Below are positions 42,519-50,808 of a DNA stretch of 64,000 bases, piece after piece. The stretch is from Paraburkholderia silviterrae (GTDB lineage: Bacteria > Pseudomonadota > Gammaproteobacteria > Burkholderiales > Burkholderiaceae). The DNA lies in the NCBI RefSeq assembly GCF_004353915.1, contig NZ_SMRP01000008.1, forward strand, positions 1 to 64,000. The letters are read 5' to 3'. Under the pieces are notes generated by a model. That model was not told the origin of the DNA, made no database searches, and saw only the letters and a list, made by a program, of their open reading frames with translations. Position numbers and translations under genes: made by a program. Each line of letters begins with the position of its first letter. Position 1 is the first letter of the stretch.

Positions 42519-42543
42519 TACTTCGAGTCTGTAGGGACTTCAA
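42515..42543 (-). promoter_or_regulatory. rpoH promoter overlapping CIRCE
   Basis: On the minus strand TTGAAG (42543-42538), 17 bases, TATTAG (42520-42515); four of six bases match in each box. The -10 overlaps the distal arm of CIRCE, and the start point would fall inside it. Confidence 0.55.
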
Positions 42544-43089
42544 GGTTCCGTAATCCCTATCGAAATATTTGTTTCGATAGATTTCAGCGAAACACTGAGA
42601 GGCAAGCTGGACGGGGCTTGCCGCCCGTCGCGGTCCCGCACACACCTGCGGGCCGAAGGAATACTCTAGAACGAGGCCGTCATCCGGGACAGATACGGAG
42701 GAAAAAGGGGATGGACTGAACGGGGTTACGGGCGGCTGGCGCCTCGCGACGATGCGCTGGTACCGGACCCGAATTTCGACGCCCGGATCTGTCTAATAGA
42801 CATTGGATCGAGCCAAAAGTGCTGCGATGCGACATTCGGGCACGGCCGGTTAGGCGCGGCCGGCTAGGCGCGGCCGGCTAGGCGCGGCCGGTCAGACGCA
42901 GCCGACGAGGCGTACTTTGCCATGCCTTCGACGTGCATCTGTGTCGTCGAACGCTCATATGGGGGCGATCCGTTTGATCGCAAGTATCCATGCGTCGAAA
43001 CCTGGTATAAATTTCAGCGAGGCGCGTGCGATAAATCTTCGGTGCGAGTCGGCGCGATGACGTGGACTTGTGCGCAAGGGGCTCTAGCA
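42544..43089. other. Intergenic region between rpoH and the NTF2-like gene
   Basis: About 550 bases without a recognised gene. Holds the 14-bp tandem repeat listed below and probably the promoter of the downstream gene. Confidence 0.4.
42843..42912. repeat. 14-bp tandem repeat, about five copies
   Basis: CGGCCGGTTAGGCG, CGGCCGGCTAGGCG (twice), CGGCCGGTCAGACG, CAGCCGACGAGGCG head to tail. The middle copies are identical and the outer ones degenerate. Confidence 0.75.
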
Positions 43090-43473
43090 ATGATTGCAAA
43101 AGTAATCGATGCGATTCGTGGGCTGGAGCGCGAGCGGTTTCGCGCGATGGTGGATGGCGACGGCTCGTCGCTGGATCAACTCCTGTCCGACCACGCCACC
43201 TTCATCCACACGAACGGCAAACGCGAGACCAAACAGCAGTTCATCGACGCGATCACGGCGGGGCGCCGCCGCTACCGCCAGATCGAGATCCAGTCGCAGG
43301 ACGTGCTGCCGGTGGGGCGCGAGACCTGCGTGATCTCGGGCCGCGCGCTGATCGAGATGGAAGCCAACAATGGCGCGCTGCTCTATCCCATTGCTTATAC
43401 GGCGATTCAGACGCAGGAGGATGGCCACTGGCGTCTGCTCGCGTGGCAGGCGACACGTTGCGCGATCGAGTGA
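43090..43473 (+). CDS. NTF2-like/SnoaL-fold protein (DUF4440 type)
   Basis: 127 residues. Helix-rich start (VIDAIRGLERERFRAMVDGD), then LLSDHATFIHTNGKRETKQQF and beta strands ending GHWRLLAWQATR: the pattern of DUF4440/SnoaL-like cone proteins, which bind small molecules or act as enzymes or accessory domains. Function unknown. ATG 43090 is used; ATG 43057 would add 11 residues. Single gene between rpoH and leuA. Confidence 0.75.
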   Translation: MIAKVIDAIRGLERERFRAMVDGDGSSLDQLLSDHATFIHTNGKRETKQQFIDAITAGRRRYRQIEIQSQDVLPVGRETCVISGRALIEMEANNGALLYPIAYTAIQTQEDGHWRLLAWQATRCAIE

Positions 43474-43566
43474 CGACCGGTAGGTCCACTCGCCGATATC
43501 GCCTGGTGGGCGTATCGGGCGCACGCCGGCGGCCCGTCTTGCCGCCGGCGCTCAACGGCGCCGCTT

Positions 43567-43665
43567 GTCGACCAGAGTTGGCACTTTAGTGCCTTACTCT
43601 GGTCCCATGCTTCGCGGTCGACCAGAGTTGGTGCAAAGCTCCTTACTCTGGTCCCATGCAAAGCT
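43567..43665. repeat. Two diverged copies of the 49-bp palindromic repeat
   Basis: Units start at 43567 and 43617. Each has GACCAGAGT ... ACTCTGGTC as outer stem and CCCATGC after it. Inner stems differ: GGCAC/GTGCC with loop TTTA in the first, GGTGC/GCTCC in the second. Same family as the array at 52873-53117, but with A-T in place of a G-C pair in the outer stem. Lies between two convergent genes. Confidence 0.75.
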
Positions 43666-43702
43666 TTGGTGCTGCTTCCACTAAACCGCTTCTCTCACTG
43701 TG

Positions 43703-43724
43703 CCGCCGCGCTTACGCGCGGCGG
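43703..43724. terminator. GC hairpin downstream of leuA, possible terminator
   Basis: Perfect 9-bp stem CCGCCGCGC / GCGCGGCGG with loop TTAC, about 40 bases after the leuA stop. No T run, so weak or Rho-assisted. Confidence 0.4.
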
Positions 43725-43761
43725 TGTCACTTCGCGCACGTTCGCGTGCGCAATTGTCTGA

Positions 43762-45408
43762 TCAAGCCGCCGCGCGCTGGTCGACTTGCGGCCAGGCGGC
43801 GCGGTTGACCGCGCTCACCATGGCGGCGATGGTCGCATGCGCGGCGTCGTCGGCGACCCCAACGCCATGGCGCAGCGGCTGAGCGTCCACCCGGCAGCCG
43901 ACGAAGACCGCCGTGGCGCCCTGCGCCGTGCCCAGCGTTTCGAGCGACGTGACTTCGATACCAACGCCCGCGGCCGCCGCGATTGCCACGGCCACGGCCC
44001 GCGCATGCGCTTCGTCGATTTGCGCCGCCGCCGGCATGGCGACCTCGCGGCCCTCCCAGCGCACCCGTCCCGCACCTGCGTGCGCGGCCGGCCCGCGCGT
44101 CTCGAGGTATTCGCGCGAGAAGAGCGCGCAAATTGCGTCGCCCGAGATCTCTTCGCCCGAGCCGTCGGTGACCGTCTGCACGGCGTGGCTGAATTCGATC
44201 TGCACGCGGCGCGGCGGCGTGAAGCCCATGCCGCGCTCGAGCAGCCAGGTGGCGCCGCCCTTGCCCGACTGGCTGTTCACGCGAATCACCGCGTCATAGC
44301 TGCGGCCGAGATCGGCGGGATCGATCGGGAGATAGGGCACTTCCCAGAGCGCATCCGCTTTTTGCTGCGCGAAGCCCTTGCGGATCGCGTCCTGGTGCGA
44401 GCCCGAGAATGCCGTGAACACGAGGTCGCCCGCATACGGGTGGCGCGGATGCACGGGCAGCTGGTTGCAACGCTCGACCACGCGGCGCACGGCGTCGATA
44501 TCGGAAAAGTCGAGGCCCGGGTCGATGCCCTGCGTGTAGAGATTCATCGCGAGCGTGACGAGGTCGACATTGCCGGTGCGCTCGCCGTTGCCGAACAGGC
44601 ACCCTTCGATGCGGTCCGCGCCAGCGAGCAACGCCATTTCGGCGGCGGCCACGGCCGTGCCGCGATCGTTGTGCGGATGCACCGAGAGCACGATGCTGTC
44701 GCGGTACGCGAGGTTGCGGTCCATCCACTCGATCTGGTCGGCGTAGACGTTGGGCATCGCGGCTTCGACGGTGGCCGGCAGGTTCACGATCATCTTGTGA
44801 TCGCGCGTCGGGCGCCAGGTCTGGGCCACGGCGTCACAGACTTCGCGCGCGAACGAGAGCTCGGTCATGCTGAAGGTTTCCGGCGAGTACTGGTAGATCC
44901 AGTGCGTGCCGGGGCGCGCGTCGGCGTACTGGCGGATGAGGCGCGTGCCTTCGACCGCGAGCGCCTTGACTTCGTCTTTCGACTGCCCGAACACGATCTT
45001 GCGGAACGACGGGCAGATCGCGTTGTAGAGGTGCACGATCGCGCGCGGCGCGCCTTCGAGCGCTTCGAACGTGCGGCCGATGAGCTCCTCGCGCGATTGC
45101 ACGAGCACTTCGATCGTCACGTCTTCCGGAATGCGCCTTTCCTCGATCAGCTTGCGCACGAAATCGAAGTCGGTTTGCGACGCCGACGGAAAGCCGACTT
45201 CGATTTCCTTGAAGCCGATTCCCACCAGCATCTCGAAGAACTCGAGCTTCTGCTCGATGCTCATCGGCTCGATCAGCGACTGGTTGCCGTCGCGCAGGTC
45301 GGTGCTCATCCAGATGGGCGCGTGTTCGACAGTGCGCGTGGGCCATCGGCGGCCGTTCAAGCGGATGGCGGGGAAAGGGCGGTACTTCTCGGCGGGATTA
45401 CGCAACAT
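43762..45408 (-). CDS. leuA: 2-isopropylmalate synthase, long form
   Basis: First committed step of leucine synthesis: acetyl-CoA plus 2-ketoisovalerate gives 2-isopropylmalate. 548 residues. The catalytic HMGL-like barrel shows STDLRDGNQSLIEPMS (about 34-49), the metal-binding HPHNDRGTAVAAAE and GNGERTGNVDLVTLA; a C-terminal regulatory domain follows (from about 430), expected to bind leucine. This is the longer Corynebacterium-like form, which in Burkholderia exists besides a shorter LeuA (family recollection). It is not in an ilv/leu operon here; it has its own strong promoter 400 bases upstream. Confidence 0.95.
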   Translation of the reverse strand: MLRNPAEKYRPFPAIRLNGRRWPTRTVEHAPIWMSTDLRDGNQSLIEPMSIEQKLEFFEMLVGIGFKEIEVGFPSASQTDFDFVRKLIEERRIPEDVTIEVLVQSREELIGRTFEALEGAPRAIVHLYNAICPSFRKIVFGQSKDEVKALAVEGTRLIRQYADARPGTHWIYQYSPETFSMTELSFAREVCDAVAQTWRPTRDHKMIVNLPATVEAAMPNVYADQIEWMDRNLAYRDSIVLSVHPHNDRGTAVAAAEMALLAGADRIEGCLFGNGERTGNVDLVTLAMNLYTQGIDPGLDFSDIDAVRRVVERCNQLPVHPRHPYAGDLVFTAFSGSHQDAIRKGFAQQKADALWEVPYLPIDPADLGRSYDAVIRVNSQSGKGGATWLLERGMGFTPPRRVQIEFSHAVQTVTDGSGEEISGDAICALFSREYLETRGPAAHAGAGRVRWEGREVAMPAAAQIDEAHARAVAVAIAAAAGVGIEVTSLETLGTAQGATAVFVGCRVDAQPLRHGVGVADDAAHATIAAMVSAVNRAAWPQVDQRAAA

Positions 45409-45601
45409 GACATGCCTCGTTCTTCGGGGTGTCGTTTGCGATGGCGGTCGGCAGCGGGCGGCTGGCTTGCTGACGACGAGGCACGATGCGCACAACTTCG
45501 GGCGAACGGGCGGCAACCACGGACGCGAAGAAGATGGCCACGGTGACGGCGGTAACCGGCGCGGCAAAAGCGGACATGAACGAAGCCCATGCAACGTGCA
45601 T
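45398..45601 (-). CDS. Possible small leader ORF overlapping leuA start
   Basis: 67 codons with a hydrophobic N-terminal half (FMSAFAAPVTAVTVAIFFAS) and a polar end; its stop overlaps the first codons of leuA by 11 bases. Third-position GC is fairly high, as in real genes of the window. It is not rich in leucine, so it does not look like a classical attenuator peptide. It could be a small membrane protein, a coupling ORF, or chance. Confidence 0.35.
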   Translation of the reverse strand: MHVAWASFMSAFAAPVTAVTVAIFFASVVAARSPEVVRIVPRRQQASRPLPTAIANDTPKNEACHVA

Positions 45602-45819
45602 TTTGACCCTCGCGACTCGTCCGAACGGTAAACGGACGAATGCAGACGACTGGTTGTGGAGAAACTGCGGTTTGGGGTACTGCGAGAACTGCTTGGGAGG
45701 ACTGCCGACCGGAGAGGTGGTCGCGCAGCGCTACGCCTGGCTTACGCTAGACGTAGCGATAGGGCCGCTAGGCGGCCTGAGGTAATTCGGAGGGGGTTCG
45801 GAAAGGAACGCATTTGTCC
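45602..45819 (-). other. Untranslated leader of leuA
   Basis: Predicted leader between the promoter and the small ORF. It contains overlapping inverted repeats around CGCTACG/CGTAGCG (45729-45760) and GCCGCTAGGCGGC (45764-45776) that could form alternative hairpins. No T-box signature was seen. Confidence 0.4.
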
Positions 45820-45849
45820 AATGTAAGTCAGGACTGGCGCATTTGTCAA
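45820..45849 (-). promoter_or_regulatory. Sigma-70-type promoter of leuA
   Basis: On the minus strand a consensus TTGACA (45849-45844), 18 bases, then TACATT (45825-45820). It lies after the ybiB stop, about 410 bases before leuA. Confidence 0.65.
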
Positions 45850-45910
45850 CAGCGGTGCCAACAGCGAATGCGTGCTCTTGTGTCGCGAAGATGCGTGCAG
45901 ATGAACGCCG

Positions 45911-46879
45911 TTACGCGCGCTTCGCGATGCGCTTGATCGTCTCGACCTGGCGGGCGATGGCCTCGGGGACCGGCGCGTCGCCGCGCAGCACGGCCTCGAT
46001 CCAGGCCGCTGTCGTGGGGGCGTCGCGGCCTTCGGGCAGATCGATTTCGGGGCTGTCCGGCGACGAGCGTACCGGCTCGATCAACGTCTCGCAGATGCCG
46101 TCGTGCAGCCAGTCCACCTGCACCTGGCGGCGCGTGTCGGCGACGGCTTCGCCTTCGGTGCCGCGCGCGAGCAGCGCCCCGCCCACAGCGGCCTCCGGGT
46201 GCGCCGCAAAGAGTGCGCTCAGGCTCTCGCGATAGGGCGGATGCGTGTAGTTCACGAGCCGCAGGCCGGGGGGCTGCGCGAACGGCTGCAACAGCTTGAC
46301 GAGCGTGTGCGTGGAGTTGCGCACGCCCATGCGCCGGCGCAGCGACAACAGGCGCGCAAGCTTGGGCGCGAGCGTTTCGATCGACGTGAACGCCACGCGG
46401 CGCTCGGCGAGCTGCGCCTCGATCGCAGCGTGGTCGCTCGCGCCAGGCAGGTTCAGCGCAGCGAAGATTTCCGCGCTCGTCACGCGGCCCGGATCGACGA
46501 CGACGCCGTGCACGAGCGTCGGCACGCCTTCGCACGCGAGCAGCAAAGCGAGCAGCGGCACGAGGTTCGGCTGCTTGCGCGCGCCGTTGTAGCTCGGGAT
46601 CGACACCGGGCGGTACGCGCCCTCGGCCACCACGATGGGCGCGAACGACGCATGGGCGGCCGCGAGCATGGCGGCGAGTTCATCGGCGGTTTCGCCCTTG
46701 AGCCGGTAGGCGAGCAGCACCGCGCCCAGTTCGAGTTCGGGCACGCGGCCGTCGAGCATCGCCGCATAGAGCGTATGCGTGTCTTCGGACGACAGCGAAC
46801 GCGCGCCGTGCGGCCCGCGGCCGATTTCCTTGATGAAGCGGGCGCAGGAGAAAGTATCTGTGGAGTCGGGGGCGTTCAT
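45911..46879 (-). CDS. ybiB: YbiB-type protein (TrpD2 family, DNA-binding)
   Basis: 322 residues, fold of anthranilate phosphoribosyltransferase/nucleoside phosphorylase II: N-terminal helical domain (FIKEIGRGPHGARSLSSEDT, LELGAVLLAYRLKGET) and the larger alpha/beta domain (SIPSYNGARKQPNLVPLLALLL, GVRNSTHTLVKLLQPF). E. coli YbiB lacks the transferase activity and binds nucleic acid; it is LexA controlled there (family knowledge). ATG 46879 starts at the typical N-terminus. Divergent from the FAH-family gene. Confidence 0.88.
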   Translation of the reverse strand: MNAPDSTDTFSCARFIKEIGRGPHGARSLSSEDTHTLYAAMLDGRVPELELGAVLLAYRLKGETADELAAMLAAAHASFAPIVVAEGAYRPVSIPSYNGARKQPNLVPLLALLLACEGVPTLVHGVVVDPGRVTSAEIFAALNLPGASDHAAIEAQLAERRVAFTSIETLAPKLARLLSLRRRMGVRNSTHTLVKLLQPFAQPPGLRLVNYTHPPYRESLSALFAAHPEAAVGGALLARGTEGEAVADTRRQVQVDWLHDGICETLIEPVRSSPDSPEIDLPEGRDAPTTAAWIEAVLRGDAPVPEAIARQVETIKRIAKRA

Positions 46880-47142
46880 GGCGGCGTGAGTGTGGTGCAG
46901 GCGGCACGCAGCGCGATGGCGGCGTGTTGAGCGGCAACAAGGCCGCTTTCGTCGGCGTATCGGCGTTTTGGCCTGGATTCTGGGATACGGGAAGTATCGC
47001 ACGAGCGCCGCGGCGCACTGCCACCGCTGCGCGTTAAACTCGCGTTCTACCTCGCGCATGCTGCGCCGCTGCGGCCGCGCGCCTTGCTCGCTTGCCGCGC
47101 GCTTCCGGCGGCGCGTGGACCATCACAAAGACGGAGAACCCG

Positions 47143-47841
47143 ATGACATACGCATTTGACCCGGCACCACAAGCCGCAGTGCCCGTGGCCGGCAGCGCCG
47201 CGCGCTTTCCGGTGCGCCGCATCTACTGCGTCGGCCGTAACTATGAGGCGCACGCGCGCGAGATGGGTCACGATCCGGACCGCGAGCCGCCGTTCTTTTT
47301 CGCCAAGCCCGCCGACGCGCTGCTCTACGTCGCGCCCGGCACGACCGCCGAATTCCCGTATCCCGCGCGGTCGCAGAACGTCCACTTCGAAATGGAGCTG
47401 GTCGCCGCGATCGGCAAGGGCGGCAAGAACATTCCCGTCGAGCGCGCGCTCGACCACGTGTTCGGCTACGCGCTCGGCCTCGACATGACGCGCCGCGACC
47501 TGCAAGCCGAAGCGAAGAAGCTCGGCCGCCCATGGGACACCGCGAAGGGCTTCGACCACTCCGCTCCCATCGGTCCGATCCATCCCGTCGCGCAAGTCGG
47601 CCAGTTGGCTAGCGGCGCGATCTGGCTCACGGTGAACGGCGAGGAGAAGCAGCGCTCGGACATCTCGCAGATGATCTGGCCGGTCGCCGACACCATCGCA
47701 TTTCTCTCGACGCTCTTCGAGCTGAAGGCGGGCGACCTGATTTACACGGGCACGCCAGAGGGCGTCGGTGCGGTCAAGCCCGGCGACGTGATGAAGGGCG
47801 GCGTGGACGGCATCGGCGAATTTGCCGTGCGCGTGGCGTAA
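47143..47841 (+). CDS. Fumarylacetoacetate hydrolase-family protein (fumarylpyruvate hydrolase-like)
   Basis: 232 residues, FAH superfamily. The metal site and core are visible: RIYCVGRNYEAHAREMG near residue 25, FFFAKPADALLY, HFEMELVAAIGKGG (metal Glu pair near 85), LGLDMTRRDLQAEAKK and DLIYTGTPEGVGAVKPGD. The short single-domain form fits fumarylpyruvate hydrolase of gentisate degradation better than true FAH. The maleyl isomerase-like gene follows 29 bases later, supporting an aromatic-acid pathway; no dioxygenase is next to them. Confidence 0.88.
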   Translation: MTYAFDPAPQAAVPVAGSAARFPVRRIYCVGRNYEAHAREMGHDPDREPPFFFAKPADALLYVAPGTTAEFPYPARSQNVHFEMELVAAIGKGGKNIPVERALDHVFGYALGLDMTRRDLQAEAKKLGRPWDTAKGFDHSAPIGPIHPVAQVGQLASGAIWLTVNGEEKQRSDISQMIWPVADTIAFLSTLFELKAGDLIYTGTPEGVGAVKPGDVMKGGVDGIGEFAVRVA

Positions 47842-47870
47842 GAGCACCGCTAGAGGAGCATGAGGGGAGC

Positions 47871-48518
47871 ATGAAGCTTTACAGCTATTTCCGCAGTTCG
47901 GCGTCGTATCGCGTGCGTATCGCGCTGAATTTGAAGAACCTGCCGTACGAGTACGTGCCGGTGCATCTGGTGCGCGAGGGCGGCGAGCAACTGAAGCCCG
48001 CGTACCGCAAGGTCAATCCCGATGCGATCGTGCCGACGTTCATCGACGATGAGGACCATACGATCCAGCAATCGCTCGCGATCATCGAGTATCTCGAAGA
48101 GACGCATCCGGAGCCGCCGCTGTTGCCGAAGTCGCCCGCCGATCGCGCGCACGTGCGCTCGATCGCGCTGCAGATCGCGTGCGAGATTCATCCGGTCGAC
48201 AACCTGCGCGTGCTGAGATACCTGAAGCACACCTTGGGCGTGGACGATGCGGCCAAGGATGCCTGGTACCGGCACTGGATCGAAACCGGGTTCACCACGC
48301 TGGAGGAGCGCCTTGCGAACGATCCGCGCACGGGCAAGCTCTGTTATGGCGATACGCCTACGCTTGCCGACCTGTGCCTCGTGCCGCAGATTTACAACGC
48401 GCATCGCTTCAAGATCGATACGATGCGCTATCCGACCATCCAGCGCATTCACGACTACGCCGTGCAACTCGACGCGTTCGTGCGCGCGGCGCCAGGTGTG
48501 CAGCCGGACGCGGAGTGA
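47871..48518 (+). CDS. maiA: Maleylacetoacetate/maleylpyruvate isomerase (zeta-class GST)
   Basis: Glutathione-dependent cis-trans isomerase, 215 residues, zeta glutathione S-transferase fold. YSYFRSSASYRVRIALNLK (residues 4-22, the SSxSxRVRIAL catalytic start, given here in under 20), NPDAIVPTF and the TIQQSLAIIEYLEE glutathione-binding turn are all there; GDTPTLADLCLVPQIYNA is in the C-terminal domain. Forms an operon with the FAH-family gene. Whether it acts on maleylacetoacetate or maleylpyruvate is not decided by sequence alone. Confidence 0.92.
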   Translation: MKLYSYFRSSASYRVRIALNLKNLPYEYVPVHLVREGGEQLKPAYRKVNPDAIVPTFIDDEDHTIQQSLAIIEYLEETHPEPPLLPKSPADRAHVRSIALQIACEIHPVDNLRVLRYLKHTLGVDDAAKDAWYRHWIETGFTTLEERLANDPRTGKLCYGDTPTLADLCLVPQIYNAHRFKIDTMRYPTIQRIHDYAVQLDAFVRAAPGVQPDAE

Positions 48519-48561
48519 GCCGGGGTGGACCGGGTGGATGTTAGGCCCGTGAGCGCCTGAA

Positions 48562-48597
48562 AAAAATGGCGTCGTCCTCGCGAACGACGCCATTTTT
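48562..48597. terminator. Bidirectional terminator between maiA and ftsY
   Basis: Stem AAAAATGGCGTCGT / ACGACGCCATTTTT with an 8-base loop lies between convergent genes; A and T runs on the two sides. Confidence 0.9.
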
Positions 48598-48617
48598 GTT
48601 TGCGCCTGCGAGCGCGA

Positions 48618-49754
48618 TCAGTTCCCGAGCAGTGCGTCGGCGAATTCTTCGGCCACGAACGGCTGCAGGTCCTCGACCTTCTCGCCCACGCCGATGAAAT
48701 ACACCGGAATCGGGCGCTGGCGCGCGATGGCGGCGAGGATGCCGCCCTTCGCGGTGCCGTCGAGCTTCGTGACGATGAGGCCGGTCAGGCCGAGCGCGTC
48801 GTCGAACACCTTCACCTGGGTGAGCGCGTTCTGGCCCGTGTTCGCGTCGATCACGAGCAGCACTTCGTGCGGCGCGCCCTCGAGCGCCTTGCCGATCACG
48901 CGCTTGACCTTCTTGAGCTCGTCCATGAGGTGCAGCTGCGTGGGCAGGCGGCCGGCCGTGTCGGCCATCACCACATTGATGCCGCGCGCGCGCGCCGCGC
49001 TCACCGCGTCGAAGATCACGGCGGCCGGGTCGCCGCTTTCCTGCTGCACGACCGTCACGTTGTTGCGCTCGCCCCAGATCGTGAGCTGCTCGCGCGCGGC
49101 GGCACGGAAGGTGTCGCCGGCGGCCAGCAGCACGCTCTGGTCGAAGCTCTGCAGATGCTTGGCGAGCTTGCCGATACTCGTGGTCTTGCCCGCGCCGTTC
49201 ACGCCCGCGATCATCATCACGAGCGGCTGCGCGCGGCCCAGCATGAGCGATTTTTCGAGCGGCTCGAGCAGGTCGATGAGCAACTGGCGCAGCGCGTCCT
49301 TCACTTGCTGGGCGTCGGTCAGGCGCTCTGCGCGCACCTTCTGGCGCAGCGTTTCCAGCAGGTGCTCGGTGGCGTCGACGCCCGCGTCGGACATCAGCAG
49401 CGCGGTTTCGAGCTCCTCGTAGAGGTCGTCGTCGATCTTCGCGTTGACGAAGATGCTCTGAATGTTCGAGCTCGTCTTCGAAAGTCCCGACTTCAGGCGC
49501 GAGAGCCACGACTGCTTCGCGTTGGCGTCGGGCGCGGGCGGCGGGACGATCTCGACGGTTTCGAGCTCGCTTTCCACGGTTTGTGGCGCGGCGGCGCTCA
49601 CCGGAGCGGGAATGTGCGCAGCGGTTGCGGCAGGCTCGGACGCGGAAGACTCTGCGCCCGCTTCATCGGGCGCGGCCTGCGAGTCCGCGTCGGTTTCGGC
49701 CGGCTCGTTCCCGGCGCCCTTCGAACCCCGGAGTCGTTTAAAGAAACTGAACAT
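48618..49754 (-). CDS. ftsY: Signal recognition particle receptor FtsY
   Basis: Membrane-associated SRP GTPase that docks ribosome-nascent chain complexes; 378 residues. An acidic, Ala-rich A domain (about 1-75) is followed by the NG domain. The GTPase motifs are GVNGAGKTTSIGKLA (about 177-191), DTAGRLPTQ, TKLDGTAKGG and a final GVGEKVEDLQPF. ATG 49754 (MFSFFKRLRG) is the standard N-terminus; the frame upstream is not conserved-looking. Divergent from rsmD. Confidence 0.97.
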   Translation of the reverse strand: MFSFFKRLRGSKGAGNEPAETDADSQAAPDEAGAESSASEPAATAAHIPAPVSAAAPQTVESELETVEIVPPPAPDANAKQSWLSRLKSGLSKTSSNIQSIFVNAKIDDDLYEELETALLMSDAGVDATEHLLETLRQKVRAERLTDAQQVKDALRQLLIDLLEPLEKSLMLGRAQPLVMMIAGVNGAGKTTSIGKLAKHLQSFDQSVLLAAGDTFRAAAREQLTIWGERNNVTVVQQESGDPAAVIFDAVSAARARGINVVMADTAGRLPTQLHLMDELKKVKRVIGKALEGAPHEVLLVIDANTGQNALTQVKVFDDALGLTGLIVTKLDGTAKGGILAAIARQRPIPVYFIGVGEKVEDLQPFVAEEFADALLGN

Positions 49755-50035
49755 GGTCTGGTGTGAGGAAAGCGCGCTGCGGTCTGACCGAGGGACGGTC
49801 ATCGACGTAGCTCAAGCGGGCAACGCGTGAAAAACACGTCATTTTATCAGGCGCCCCCGGGCGCGTCGTTGGGGCAGGCGTGCGGTATCCATCCCAGCGC
49901 GCGCTCGACCCTGTGGTAACGTTCGCGCATTGGCCGGTGCGGCGCTTGCGCGCACGGCAGGTTGTGCCATGCCTGCGGTCGTCCAGGCGGCGAGCGCTGG
50001 CGCATAACAGTACCGATTCACTCAGCAAAAAACGC

Positions 50036-50698
50036 ATGCCCCGTTCATCCTCCCCGCGCCCCCAGGGCGCTCGCGCAGTTCGTGGTGCGCAATCCGGCTT
50101 GCCGTCTGGCTCGCCGTCCGGCCGCGCCGGCGGCACGCACACGATCCGCATCATTGGTGGCGACTGGAAGCGCACGCCGCTGCCGGTGCTCGATCTCGAG
50201 GGCCTGCGGCCCACGCCCGACCGCGTGCGCGAGACGCTTTTCAACTGGCTCGGCCAGCGCCTCGACGGCCTGCGCTGCCTCGACCTGTTCGCGGGCAGTG
50301 GCGCGCTCGGCTTCGAAGCGGCGTCGCGTGGCGCGGCGCGCGTGGTGATGGTCGAGCGCAACGCGCGCGCGGCTGCCCAGTTGCGTGCGAACCAGGCGCA
50401 CCTCGCCGCCCGCACGATCGAGGTCGCCGAAGCCGATGCGCTGCGCCTCGCCGCCAATCTCGCGCCGGGCTCGTTCGACGTCGTGTTCCTCGATCCGCCG
50501 TTCGGCGATGCCGCGCTGCTCGCGCGCTCGCTCGAGTTGGCCGCGCCGCTCGTCGCAGCCGATGGCTGGCTCTACGTGGAGTCGGGCGAGGCCGTGAATC
50601 CCGCGACGCAGCCCGCGCTGGCGGGCTGGAGCGTGGTGCGCGAGGGCAAGGCGGGGGCGGTTCGCTATCATTTGCTGCAGCGCGAAAATGAGGAATAA
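50036..50698 (+). CDS. rsmD: 16S rRNA (guanine-966-N2)-methyltransferase
   Basis: 220 residues. After a basic, Ser/Pro-rich extension of about 35 residues comes the RsmD core: IRIIGGDWKRTPLPVLD, GLRPTPDRVRETLFNWL, the SAM motif LDLFAGSGALGFEAASRG and the catalytic VVFLDPPFGDAALL. Placed directly before coaD, the usual arrangement. Start ATG 50036 is in frame and about 36 residues before the conserved region; a later start cannot be excluded. Confidence 0.93.
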   Translation: MPRSSSPRPQGARAVRGAQSGLPSGSPSGRAGGTHTIRIIGGDWKRTPLPVLDLEGLRPTPDRVRETLFNWLGQRLDGLRCLDLFAGSGALGFEAASRGAARVVMVERNARAAAQLRANQAHLAARTIEVAEADALRLAANLAPGSFDVVFLDPPFGDAALLARSLELAAPLVAADGWLYVESGEAVNPATQPALAGWSVVREGKAGAVRYHLLQRENEE

Positions 50699-50808
50699 TG
50701 CGCGTTCGATAAAGAAGCGGCGGGCGGCTTCAGGCGCCACGCAGGCACTCGCGCATGCGGCGCATGAGCCGCACATTGCGCCCCATTTCTGTTGAGAGGA
50801 GAAGCCTC

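Noticed and set aside
43786..45546. 586-codon plus-strand frame over leuA
   Set aside because: Antisense shadow of leuA, which has clear catalytic motifs.
45602..45819. T-box or leucine-codon attenuator in the leuA leader
   Set aside because: No T-box sequence, and the only leader ORF contains few leucine codons.
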